Origin: Bifidobacterium santillanense
GTDB taxonomy: Bacteria > Actinomycetota > Actinomycetes > Actinomycetales > Bifidobacteriaceae
Assembly: GCF_018555385.1 (NCBI RefSeq)
Contig: NZ_JAFEJS010000014.1
Coordinates: 1-64,000, forward strand
Reading direction: 5' to 3'
DNA: 64,000 bases
The translations under genes and the position numbers were made by a program. Under the pieces are notes generated by a model. That model saw only the letters and a program-made list of their open reading frames with translations. It was not told where the DNA came from and ran no database searches. How positions within the stretch are numbered: the stretch's first letter is position 1; the number at the start of each line of letters is the position of its first letter. Below, in pieces: positions 26,237-34,078 of the stretch.

Positions 26237-28273
26237 TCAGTTCCAGGTGATGACGGGGGTCTCGCCGGCGGCGGCCGTCATGCCGGAGTGCATGGTCACG
26301 TCCTTGGCGTCGCCTGCGGCGGTGACGATGAGCATCGTCGTGGTCGGGTGTCCCGCGGCCTTGATTCTGGCCGGGTCGAAGGTGATCAGCGGGTCGCCGC
26401 GGCGGACCGTGTCGCCGGCCTTGACGTGCAGACGGAAGCCGTCGCCGCCCATCGAGACGGTGTCGATGCCGACGTGGATGAGCAGTTCGAGGCCGTTGTC
26501 GAGTTTGAGGCCGCAGGCGTGGCCGGTGTCGGCCATGACGACCGCCACGGTGGCGTCGGTCGGGGCGAGCACGGTGTCTGCGGCGGGCTCGAAGGCCACG
26601 CCGTCGCCCATGATCTTCTTCGAGAAGACCGCGTCGGGCACCTGGTCGAGCGGGATCACCGCGCCGTCGAGGATCGCGGTGGCCTTGCCGTCATCGACGA
26701 GGACGGTCTTGGTCTCGGTCTTGGACTCGGCCTCGACGGTGGTCTGCGGCTTGACGGCGATGGCGGTCGCGGTGCCGGCCGGGGCGGCGGTTCCGGCCTC
26801 GAGCGCGGTGGCCTGCTCCTTGCCGAGGCGGTCGATGGCGGTGAGCCTCCTGCGGCCCACGGCGACGGTCAGGACGAACGGCACGACCACGGCGGTGAGC
26901 ATCGCGAGCAGGAAGATGCCCCAGAACTGCGGCTTGATGGACAGGATGCCCGGCAGGCCGCCGACGCCGATCGAGGTGGCCTCGACGCCGAGTCCGACGG
27001 AGATCATCGCGGCGGAGGCGGAGCCGATCATGCCGCAGATGAGCGGGAAGCGGTACTTGAGGTTCACGCCGAACAGGGCCGGCTCGGTGACGCCGAGGTA
27101 GCAGGAGATGAGGGCGGGGACGTTGACCTGCTGGGCGCGCTCGTTGCGCTTCTGCAGCACGGCCATGCCGACCACGGCGGAGCCCTGCGCGATGTTGGAC
27201 AGCGCGATCATCGGCCACAGCGCGGTGCCGCCGTACTGGGTGACCAGCTGGGTGTCGATGGCGTTGGTCATGTGGTGCAGGCCGGTCATGACGACGGGCG
27301 CGTAGAGCAGGCCGAAGACGGCGGCGAACAGGACGCGGACGGGGGAGAAGAGGCCGGCGTAGACGGCGGAGGCGATCCAGTCGCCGATCTTCCAGCCGAT
27401 CGGGCCGACGATGGTGTGTGCGATGACGACGGCGGGCAGCAGCGAGCACAGCGGCACGACGATCATGCTGACGACCTCGGGGCAGTGCTTGCGGAAGAAG
27501 CGCTCGAGGTAGACGAGCACGAACGCGGCCATCATCGCGGCGATGACCTGACCCTGGTAGCCTATCATCTGCACCTTCGCGAAGCCGAAGTCCCACACCG
27601 GGATGTCCTTGGCGGGCGTGGAGGCGACGGAGAAGCCGTTGAGCAGCTGCGGGGAGACGAGCGTCAGGCCCAGCACGATGCCGAGGATCTGCGTGGTGCC
27701 CATCTTGCGGGTGATGGACCAGCAGATGCCGACCGGGAGCATGTGGAACACGGCCTCGCCGATGAGCCACAGGAAGCTGTAGGTGCCGGTCCAGAACTGG
27801 GAGATGTCGGCGAGGGATTTGGTGCCGTTGGCGAGGTCGAAGGCGCCGGAGTCGGTGAAGAAGTTGATCTCGCCGATCACGTTGCGGAAGCCGAGGATCA
27901 GACCGCCGCAGATCAGGGCGGGGATGATCGGGGCGAAGATCTCGCCGAGCGTGCCCATGATCTTCTGCGCGACGTTCTGGTTGGACTTGGCGGCCGCCTT
28001 GGCCTCGTCCTTGCTCACGCCCTCGATGCCGGAGACGGCGGTGAAGTCCTTGTAGAACTCGGCCACGTCGTTGCCGATGATGACCTGGAACTGGCCGGCC
28101 TGGGTGAAGATGCCCTTGACCGAGGCGAGGTCCTCGATGGCCGGCTCGTCGGCCAGCTTCGGGTCGACGAGCACGAACCGCATGCGGGTCATGCAGTGCG
28201 TGACGGCTTTGATGTTGCCGGTGCCTCCCACCAGATCGAGCAGGCGCTTCGCGTCGCCCTCGTACTTGCCCAT
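26237..28273 (-). CDS. treB: Trehalose-type PTS permease EIIBCA
   Basis: A 678-aa PTS enzyme II in the order B-C-A. The EIIB phosphocysteine is C27 in AVTHCMTRMRF. The EIIC part (about residues 105-465) has roughly ten membrane spans, including GEIFAPIIPALICGGL and TGLHHMTNAID. After an Ala/Thr/Val-rich linker, EIIA carries the phosphohistidine in LLIHVGIDTV. It imports and phosphorylates a sugar, probably trehalose, using EI and HPr. ATG 28273 follows AAGGAGA. Two copies of a CTTGTTT-type palindrome lie in its promoter region. Sucrose is an alternative substrate for this EII family, but the neighbouring treC argues for trehalose. Confidence 0.88.
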   Translation of the reverse strand: MGKYEGDAKRLLDLVGGTGNIKAVTHCMTRMRFVLVDPKLADEPAIEDLASVKGIFTQAGQFQVIIGNDVAEFYKDFTAVSGIEGVSKDEAKAAAKSNQNVAQKIMGTLGEIFAPIIPALICGGLILGFRNVIGEINFFTDSGAFDLANGTKSLADISQFWTGTYSFLWLIGEAVFHMLPVGICWSITRKMGTTQILGIVLGLTLVSPQLLNGFSVASTPAKDIPVWDFGFAKVQMIGYQGQVIAAMMAAFVLVYLERFFRKHCPEVVSMIVVPLCSLLPAVVIAHTIVGPIGWKIGDWIASAVYAGLFSPVRVLFAAVFGLLYAPVVMTGLHHMTNAIDTQLVTQYGGTALWPMIALSNIAQGSAVVGMAVLQKRNERAQQVNVPALISCYLGVTEPALFGVNLKYRFPLICGMIGSASAAMISVGLGVEATSIGVGGLPGILSIKPQFWGIFLLAMLTAVVVPFVLTVAVGRRRLTAIDRLGKEQATALEAGTAAPAGTATAIAVKPQTTVEAESKTETKTVLVDDGKATAILDGAVIPLDQVPDAVFSKKIMGDGVAFEPAADTVLAPTDATVAVVMADTGHACGLKLDNGLELLIHVGIDTVSMGGDGFRLHVKAGDTVRRGDPLITFDPARIKAAGHPTTTMLIVTAAGDAKDVTMHSGMTAAAGETPVITWN

Positions 28274-28359
28274 GGCGTCTCTCCTTCGATTCCTTGCCGG
28301 CCGGGCCGGCGGTGCTTCGTTGCGGTAGGGGTGGGCGCTTCCGTACGCCCGCTCCGTTA

Positions 28360-28375
28360 ACTTGTTTGAACAAGT
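28360..28375. promoter_or_regulatory. Predicted TreR operator 1
   Basis: ACTTGTTTGAACAAGT is a near-perfect 16-bp dyad 87 nt upstream of treB, in the gap between treB and treR. Its right half recurs at 28571-28579. Confidence 0.6.
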
Positions 28376-28382
28376 ATAAGAA

Positions 28383-28398
28383 ACTTGTTTAAACATGT
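28383..28398. promoter_or_regulatory. Predicted TreR operator 2
   Basis: ACTTGTTTAAACATGT, two half-sites with one mismatch, begins 23 bp after the start of operator 1 (about two helical turns), so two dimers could bind side by side. Confidence 0.55.
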
Positions 28399-28565
28399 CA
28401 ACCGGCGTGTCGATGAGCGGGGTTGTGCGGCGAACATCGTCGGAGACGCGGCGCGGGCGGCTCCGATATCCGTGCGGGAGCGGAATCCGGGCATGGCGGG
28501 CGACGGCGCCGATGCGTCCGCGAGCCCATGCGGCTGGACTAGAATACGGGGGACGATACGGTGAG

Positions 28566-28579
28566 ACGTTTGAACAAGT
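28566..28579. promoter_or_regulatory. Predicted TreR operator 3, at treR itself
   Basis: ACGTTTGAACAAGT shares TTTGAACAAGT with operator 1 and lies 26 nt before the treR start codon, suggesting autoregulation. Confidence 0.5.
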
Positions 28580-28604
28580 CGCCGGAACGATCAGGAGGAA
28601 GTCC

Positions 28605-29336
28605 GTGCCCAAGGCGAAATACGACGACATCTACCGCGACCTGAAGGAGCGGATCGAACGGGAGGAGTACGCCTACCAGTCGCTGCTGCCCAGCGAAAAC
28701 GAGCTGTCCGCGCGCTACGCATGCTCGCGCAACACCGTGCGCCGCGCGATCGCCCAGCTCGTGACGGACGGCTACGTGCAGTCCATGCACGGCCGCGGCG
28801 TACGCACCATCTACCAGCCGGTCGAACAGGCCGCGTTCACGGTCGGCGGCATCGAATCGTTCAAGGAGTCGGCCGAGCGCAATCACCGGACCGCCTCGAC
28901 CGAGGTCCTCGCGTTCGAGCACGTCGTGGCCGACGACAAGCTCGCCGCCCGCACCGGCTTCGAGCCGGGAACGCCGCTGACGTACATCCTGCGTCTGCGC
29001 TCGCTCGACGGCGAGCCGCTCATCCTCGACCACAACTACTTCCGCACCGACGTCGCGAAGGGACTGACGCCCGAGATCGCGCGCCGCTCGGTCTACGACT
29101 ACCTCGAAGGCGAGCTGGGACTGGTCATCACCACCAGCAAGCGCACGATGACCGTCGAGAAGGTCGCCGCGCAGGACCGCAAGTACCTGGATCTCAAGGG
29201 CTACAACTGCCTCGCCGTCATCACCGGCCAGACCTACGACGACCGCGGCATCCAGTTCGAATGGACCCAGTCGCGCCACCGCCCCGACTACTTCCGCTTC
29301 CAGGACGTCGCCACCCGTAATCGCCCGGGTGTGTGA
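28605..29336 (+). CDS. treR: GntR/UTRA-family regulator, probable TreR
   Basis: A 243-aa regulator. The N-terminal winged helix has LLPSENELSARYACSRNTVR, the GntR signature. A UTRA ligand-binding domain follows (LAARTGFEPGTPLTYILRLR through the C-terminus). The start is GTG 28605, 8 nt after AGGAGG; upstream in-frame ATGs lack a ribosome site and conserved sequence. It is divergent from treB-treC, and CTTGTTT-type dyads lie in front of both, so it probably represses the operon and itself with a sugar phosphate as inducer. Confidence 0.83.
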   Translation: MPKAKYDDIYRDLKERIEREEYAYQSLLPSENELSARYACSRNTVRRAIAQLVTDGYVQSMHGRGVRTIYQPVEQAAFTVGGIESFKESAERNHRTASTEVLAFEHVVADDKLAARTGFEPGTPLTYILRLRSLDGEPLILDHNYFRTDVAKGLTPEIARRSVYDYLEGELGLVITTSKRTMTVEKVAAQDRKYLDLKGYNCLAVITGQTYDDRGIQFEWTQSRHRPDYFRFQDVATRNRPGV

Positions 29337-29367
29337 AAGCCGGTCCGCAACATTCGTGCGAAACGGA

Positions 29368-29454
29368 GGGGAGGGCGCCGATTAACGATGCGTGACCGTA
29401 GGCTTGGCCGAGCGGCCTGGAGCGTGTCGCGCATCGTTAATCGGCGCCCTCCCC
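29368..29454. repeat. Conserved-core hairpin element, copy 2
   Basis: A perfect 25-bp stem (29368-29392 with 29430-29454) closes a 37-nt loop. The 38-nt core 29394-29431 is identical to 24443-24480 in copy 1, while the stem is completely different (GC-rich end, then GATTAACGATGCG). It sits between the convergent treR and LacI-type regulator genes. Confidence 0.85.
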
Positions 29455-29470
29455 GGACGCATACGGGAAT

Positions 29471-30481
29471 CTATCGCTTCGTCGAGGAGACGCGGATGAC
29501 GAGCTGCGGGGGCAGGGAGACGTGTGACGGGTGCCCCGGTCCGGATTCGATGAGCCGCAGCGCCTCGGAGACGATCTGCGCGTACGGCGGGCGCACCGAC
29601 GTCATCGTCGGCAGTGCGGCCGAGGCGATGGCCGAATCGTTGTAGCCGACGACCTTGATGTCCTCCGGCACGCTCATGCCGAGCGCGTGCAGCGCCATCA
29701 TCACGCCGAACGCGATCGTGTCGTCGGCGCAGACGATCGCATCAGGGTGGCCGCGCTCGCCGAACAGGCGGATCGTGCAGTCGAAGCCGCGGCGCACCGT
29801 GCGCTCGCCGAAGCGGTTCCACTCGCTGTCGGTCGTGAGTCCCGCGGCGCGCACCTGCGTGTGGAACATCGCGAACAGCTCGGCCGACTCGAACGAGACC
29901 TCCTTGCCGGCGAGATAGGCGACCGACCTGACGCCTTGGGTGGCGAGGTGGCGGATGATCGCCTCCATCGCGGTGTTCTCGTCGATGGAGACTATGCTGG
30001 TGCGGAAGGAGCGCTGGCGGCCGCCCACCTGCACGATCGGGATGTCGGCGGCGTACTTGTCGAACACGTCGGACAGGTCGGCGCCGGCGGAGGTGACGAC
30101 GATGAGCCCGTCCACCTTGCGCGAGCACAGCGCGTCGATGCGGTCCCGCTGGGTGGATTCGGTGCCGCCGATGCCGAGCAGAAGCTGGCGGCTGTCGTTG
30201 TCGACGATCGGTTCCAGCTCGTCGAGGAGCCCGGCGCAGAAGTTGTCGGAGGCGGCGGGGATGACCAGTCCGATGGTGTTGGTCACGTCGCTGCGCAGCG
30301 CGCTGGCGGCGTAGTTGACGGAGTAGTTGAGTTCGGCGGCGGCCCTGCGCACGCGCTGCGCGATGTCGTCGTCCTTGGTCCGCCGGCCCGAGAGCACGCG
30401 GGACACCGTGGCGGTGGAGACGTTCGCCAGCGTTGCGACCTCCACGATGGAGGCTGGGGACTTCGATGCCCTGTTGGCCAT
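29471..30481 (-). CDS. LacI-family transcriptional regulator
   Basis: A 336-aa LacI/GalR protein. The HTH (SIVEVATLANVSTATVSRVL, about residues 11-30) and hinge helix (YAASALRS) precede a periplasmic-binding-protein-like effector domain (NTIGLVIPAASDNFCAGLLD; ICADDTIAFGVMMALHALG). It lies downstream of ptsH on the same strand, 187 nt away, and converges on treR. Its regulon is not evident; a carbohydrate gene elsewhere or the PTS genes are possible. Confidence 0.9.
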   Translation of the reverse strand: MANRASKSPASIVEVATLANVSTATVSRVLSGRRTKDDDIAQRVRRAAAELNYSVNYAASALRSDVTNTIGLVIPAASDNFCAGLLDELEPIVDNDSRQLLLGIGGTESTQRDRIDALCSRKVDGLIVVTSAGADLSDVFDKYAADIPIVQVGGRQRSFRTSIVSIDENTAMEAIIRHLATQGVRSVAYLAGKEVSFESAELFAMFHTQVRAAGLTTDSEWNRFGERTVRRGFDCTIRLFGERGHPDAIVCADDTIAFGVMMALHALGMSVPEDIKVVGYNDSAIASAALPTMTSVRPPYAQIVSEALRLIESGPGHPSHVSLPPQLVIRVSSTKR

Positions 30482-30558
30482 GATGCTGCTCTTTCGTTAT
30501 GTGATGTGGTCGTACGTGGTCGCGCGGGGCGCGAACGCGATGAACCGCCGAAATACGA

Positions 30559-30600
30559 ATTCGCCGCCCGGCACAGCATAATAGCGCGCGGGCGGCGAAT
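30559..30600 (-). terminator. Hairpin between ptsH and the LacI-type gene
   Basis: A perfect 12-bp stem (30559-30570 with 30589-30600) and an 18-nt loop, about 70 nt beyond the ptsH stop and about 80 nt before the LacI start. It is a candidate terminator for ptsH and may overlap the LacI promoter. Confidence 0.5.
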
Positions 30601-30668
30601 ACGTTGGAATAGGGAAGGTCGAACGTCGCCATGCGCTTGCGACGCCCGAAGAATCAGCTAGAGCCTGA

Positions 30669-30935
30669 TCACTCGGCCTTGGTCAGGGTCTCGACCAGGG
30701 AGTCGGCGACGGCCTCGGCGTTGTCGCCCTCGACGGTCAGGTTGACGGTGTCGCCCTGCTTGATGCCCAGGCCCATGATGGACAGGATGGAGCCGGCCGG
30801 AACGGCGTTGCCGCCCTCCTTGGCAATGGTGACCGTGCAGCCGGAGGCGGTGACGGCCTGAGCGAACTCGGCGGCCGGACGGGCGTGGATGCCGACGGGG
30901 TCGTTGATCACGGTGGAACGGGTTGCAGTTGCCAT
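30669..30935 (-). CDS. ptsH: PTS phosphocarrier protein HPr
   Basis: An 88-aa HPr with the active histidine H17 in VGIHARPAAEF and the conserved SIMGLG loop near residue 52. It transfers phosphate from EI to enzyme II proteins such as TreB. It is divergent from ptsI rather than in the usual ptsHI operon. Its leader carries a 21-nt block identical to the ptsI leader, including the ribosome binding site. Confidence 0.95.
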   Translation of the reverse strand: MATATRSTVINDPVGIHARPAAEFAQAVTASGCTVTIAKEGGNAVPAGSILSIMGLGIKQGDTVNLTVEGDNAEAVADSLVETLTKAE

Positions 30936-30937
30936 AG

Positions 30938-30958
30938 GAGCACTCCTTTATGTCTTGA
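30938..30958 (-). promoter_or_regulatory. ptsH leader block identical to that of ptsI
   Basis: Read on the minus strand, these 21 nt start TCAAGACATAAAGG and continue AGTGCTC, matching 31180-31200 exactly. The block includes the AAGGAG ribosome site, 7 nt before the ptsH ATG. Confidence 0.85.
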
Positions 30959-31009
30959 CTTACTTGCCGCACGTGTCCGTCAAACGACGACGTCCGCGCG
31001 CTGGAAGAA

Positions 31010-31015
31010 ACTATA
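31010..31015 (-). promoter_or_regulatory. -10 box for ptsH
   Basis: TATAGT on the minus strand, about 75 nt upstream of the ptsH start. No good -35 hexamer is seen. Confidence 0.5.
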
Positions 31016-31054
31016 GCACATTTTTCCGCGACACGCAGAAATCGATTACCGGTG

Positions 31055-31082
31055 TTGCCGCAATCATTTTTCTGTGTATACT
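31055..31082 (+). promoter_or_regulatory. ptsI promoter
   Basis: TTGCCG (31055-31060), a 16-nt spacer and TATACT (31077-31082) form a reasonable housekeeping promoter about 120 nt before the ptsI start. Confidence 0.55.
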
Positions 31083-31179
31083 GTCACTGTCGGTAAATGG
31101 ATTACACAGCGTGCACGGTGGGACCGTGCGGCCGCGGCGTGATCCGCGCGGAACGAACCGCGTCCCGCCGGCCAACAGT

Positions 31180-31200
31180 TCAAGACATAAAGGAGTGCTC
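31180..31200 (+). promoter_or_regulatory. ptsI leader block identical to that of ptsH
   Basis: The 21-nt block contains AAGGAG and ends 4 nt before the ptsI ATG. The same sequence precedes the divergent ptsH. Confidence 0.85.
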
Positions 31201-31204
31201 GATT

Positions 31205-32860
31205 ATGGTTATCACCGGAAGCGGAATCGGACGTGGAGTCGCGGTCGGCAAGGTCATTCGCATGGCGCCGCCGCTGGAGGAGCCCGCCGACGTCCGTCGT
31301 GACGCATCCATCAGCGCCGTCGTTGAGAACGAGCGCGTCACCAAGGCCCTGGCCACCGTCAACGCCGAGCTGAACCGCCGCGCCGAAGAGGCGAAGAACG
31401 GCGACGAGGGCGCCAAGCAGGCCGCCCCGATCCTCGAGGCCATCGCCATGTTCGCCTCCGATCCGTCGCTGGCCACCTCCATCCAGAACCTCGTCAACGG
31501 CGGCAAGACCGGTGAGCGCGCCGTGCTCGAGGGCTTCGCCCAGGTCGAGGAGATGTTCAAGATGATCGGTGGCTATCAGGCCGAGCGCGCCGCCGACCTG
31601 CACGACGTCGGCCAGCGCGTCATCGCCGAGCTGCGCGGCGTGCCCGCCCCGGGCGTGCCGGACTCCGATGAGCCGTTCGTGCTCGTCGCCGAGGATCTGT
31701 CCCCCGCCGACACCTCCAGCCTGGATCTCGACAAGACCCTCGCGATCGTCACCTCGCAGGGCGGCCCGACCTCCCACACCGCCATCCTGGCGCGTGCCCG
31801 CGGCATCGTCGCCGTCGTGTCCGCCGCCGGCGCCGAGGATCTCGAGACCGGCGAGACCGTGATCGTCAACGCCGCCAAGGGCGAGGTCGTCACCGAGCCG
31901 ACCGACGAGCAGATCGAGGAGGCCGAGCACGCCAAGGCGAAGGCCGCCCGCGCCAAGGAGCTGCGCGGCCAGGCCGGCGGCACCAAGGACGGACACCACG
32001 TCCCGCTGCTCGCCAACCTGGGCAAGCCGGCCGACGGCAAGACCGCCATCGAGTACGGCGCGGAGGGCGTGGGCCTGTTCCGTTCCGAGTTCCTGTTCAT
32101 CGGCAACTCCGAGCCGCCGAGCGTCGAGGAGCAGACCAAGGCGTACACCGAGCTGCTCGCCCAGTTCCCGGGCAAGAAGGTCGTTATCCGCATGCTCGAC
32201 GCCGGCGCCGACAAGCCGCTGCCGTTCCTGACCCCGGAGGACGAACCGAACCCGGCCCTCGGCCTGCGTGGTCTGCGCACCCTGCGCGTGCACAAGGAGG
32301 TCCTCGAGGGCCAGCTCAAGGCCCTCGCCGCCGCCGACGCTCAGACCGACGCCGACCTGTGGGTCATGGCCCCGATGGTCGCCGACGAGCATGAGGCCGC
32401 CTACTTCGTCAAGCTCGGCAAGAGCTTCGGCCTGAAGAAGGTCGGCGTCATGGCCGAGGTCCCGTCCATCGCCGTGATGGCCGACAAGGTCGCGCAGGTG
32501 GCGGACTTCGTCTCCATCGGCACCAACGATCTGACCCAGTACACGATGGCCGCCGACCGTACGCTCGGTTCCGTCTCCAACTACCAGACCGCATGGCACC
32601 CGGCGGTGCTGCGCATGATCAAGCTCATCGCGGACGCCGGCAACAAGTACGGCATGCCGGTCGGCGTGTGCGGCGAGGCCGCGGCCGATCCGGATCTGGC
32701 CGTCATCCTCACCGGTATCGGCGTCAACTCGCTGTCGATGACCCCGGTGGCCCTCGACGACGTGCGCGCCGCGCTGGCCGAGGTCACCTTCGAGGAGGCC
32801 AAGGCCAAGGCCGAGGCCGCCCTGAACGGCGACTTCTACACCCCGGCCTGGGGCGACTGA
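31205..32860 (+). CDS. ptsI: PTS enzyme I (phosphoenolpyruvate-protein phosphotransferase)
   Basis: A 551-aa EI. The N-terminal HPr-binding domain is followed by the phosphohistidine in GGPTSHTAILAR and the C-terminal PEP-binding barrel (GLFRSEFLF, SIGTNDLTQYTMAADR, VGVCGEAAADP). It passes PEP phosphate to HPr. ATG 31205 is used because AAGGAG lies 9 nt upstream. Codon choice is strongly biased to C-ending codons, as expected for high expression. Confidence 0.95.
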   Translation: MVITGSGIGRGVAVGKVIRMAPPLEEPADVRRDASISAVVENERVTKALATVNAELNRRAEEAKNGDEGAKQAAPILEAIAMFASDPSLATSIQNLVNGGKTGERAVLEGFAQVEEMFKMIGGYQAERAADLHDVGQRVIAELRGVPAPGVPDSDEPFVLVAEDLSPADTSSLDLDKTLAIVTSQGGPTSHTAILARARGIVAVVSAAGAEDLETGETVIVNAAKGEVVTEPTDEQIEEAEHAKAKAARAKELRGQAGGTKDGHHVPLLANLGKPADGKTAIEYGAEGVGLFRSEFLFIGNSEPPSVEEQTKAYTELLAQFPGKKVVIRMLDAGADKPLPFLTPEDEPNPALGLRGLRTLRVHKEVLEGQLKALAAADAQTDADLWVMAPMVADEHEAAYFVKLGKSFGLKKVGVMAEVPSIAVMADKVAQVADFVSIGTNDLTQYTMAADRTLGSVSNYQTAWHPAVLRMIKLIADAGNKYGMPVGVCGEAAADPDLAVILTGIGVNSLSMTPVALDDVRAALAEVTFEEAKAKAEAALNGDFYTPAWGD

Positions 32861-33042
32861 TCCCATCATCCAGACTTGACGCGGCGGGTCCGCCGGAACC
32901 CCCTTCGCCGGGGGATTCGCCACGTCTTCCATCCCGCGGCCCGGCGCCGCGCTCCGTACGCCTCGCGATACGGCGCGCCGAAGCCGCGATGAACCATCAG
33001 ACGTGATTCGGTTTCCCCTTCGTCCGGATCACCCTTGTCGTC

Positions 33043-33096
33043 CGGCCCCGGCCGGCGGGAATGAGCACTCCCCGCCGCCCGGGGCCGGGCATTTTT
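33043..33096 (+). terminator. ptsI-side terminator
   Basis: A 17-bp GC-rich stem with one mismatch (33043-33059 with 33071-33087) is followed by TTTTT at 33092-33096. It lies 183 nt after the ptsI stop and directly abuts the regulator relic. Confidence 0.75.
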
Positions 33097-33100
33097 CTAT

Positions 33101-33322
33101 GTGCGCGACGATCTGGGACTGAATTTCGGCTTCGTGGACAAGGTGATCCATATGGAGTGGCTGGAGGCCGAGCCCGCCCGTCTGCTCGAGCTCAAGGAGG
33201 GCGATCCCGCCATCTGCATCGAGGACGACGCGTTCCTGACGAACGGCAAGCTGTTCAACGCGTCGAGGAACCTGTACCACAACAAGTACGCGAAGTTCTA
33301 CGCGATGGCCTCGATGCGGTAG
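33101..33322 (+). pseudogene. Relic of a GntR/UTRA regulator (C-terminal fragment)
   Basis: The 73-codon frame matches only the last half of a UTRA ligand-binding domain: VRDDLGLNFGF, PARLLELKEGDPAIC and the closing NLYHNKYAKFYAMA. The in-frame sequence continues upstream (FFYV) into the terminator hairpin, where the homology stops. There is no DNA-binding domain and no ribosome site. It looks like the 3' remnant of a deleted gene. Confidence 0.65.
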
Positions 33323-33456
33323 GTCATCGCCGGCTTTCCGGGAAAATCGTCCCGTATCGGTTGGGGCTCGGCTCGGGGCGTGCCCCTTCTCCGTCGTTGC
33401 CGGGGTGCGCGGCGGCGCAATGACGGGGCAACGCGGCACGCGATACACTGTGGTGT

Positions 33457-34011
33457 ATGAAGATTTCCGCTGATTTCACCGTCGTTCCCGACGATTTCGC
33501 CAAGGCGGCCGCGCCCGAATACCGCGCGGGTGGCGTGCCCGTCATCTCCTTCCCCTTCTACATCGACGAGGTGGACCCGGAGACCCGGTACCTGCACTGG
33601 ACGTTCACCGACCCCGATTCGATTCCGGTGTGCGGCTTCGAGTGGATCCACTGGACGGTCGCGAACCTGCCGATCGACGCGCTGATGTTCGACTTCAACG
33701 ACTCGCACGCGCTGTCGATCCCGCCGGACTTCTCCCGCCAGATGCCGTCGATGATCCCCGAGGCGGTGCAGGGACGCAACTCCTCGGCCTCGAAGTTCCT
33801 CGGCCGCGACAACGATCCGGCGGTCATCATGCGCTACAACGGCCCGCAGCCGCCGGACAAGGACCACGACTACTACCTGCACGTGTGGGCCACGAAGGAG
33901 CCGCTGCCGGGCCTCAACCAGGGCTTCTGGATGAACGAGCTGCTGCACAAGCTGCGCGGGTGCGGCGAGCACCCCGATCAGGGCGGCATGTTCGTCACCG
34001 GCAGGGCCTGA
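33457..34011 (+). CDS. YbhB/YbcL-like PEBP-family protein
   Basis: A 184-aa phosphatidylethanolamine-binding-protein fold. Family hallmarks are the DPD segment in WTFTDPDSIP, the WIHWTVANLP strand and a late GPQPPDKDHDYYLHVWA, equivalent to GPxPPxxxHxY. Cytosolic; bacterial members have no firmly known ligand. It stands alone between the regulator relic and the dipeptidase gene. Confidence 0.88.
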   Translation: MKISADFTVVPDDFAKAAAPEYRAGGVPVISFPFYIDEVDPETRYLHWTFTDPDSIPVCGFEWIHWTVANLPIDALMFDFNDSHALSIPPDFSRQMPSMIPEAVQGRNSSASKFLGRDNDPAVIMRYNGPQPPDKDHDYYLHVWATKEPLPGLNQGFWMNELLHKLRGCGEHPDQGGMFVTGRA

Positions 34012-34078
34012 GGCCCGATTCCGCGATCCCCGCGGCAGACTGCAATATCCAACCCAACGAAAGGACAACTAGGCAACC

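Noticed and set aside
24437..28360. Very long plus-strand open frame opposite treC-treB
   Set aside because: An antisense shadow of high-GC coding sequence: Val/Gly/Arg/Asp-rich, no domains, and it spans two well-supported genes and their junction.
33101..33322. Functional small protein
   Set aside because: The sequence is the tail of a UTRA domain, begins inside a terminator and lacks a ribosome site, so a relic is more likely.
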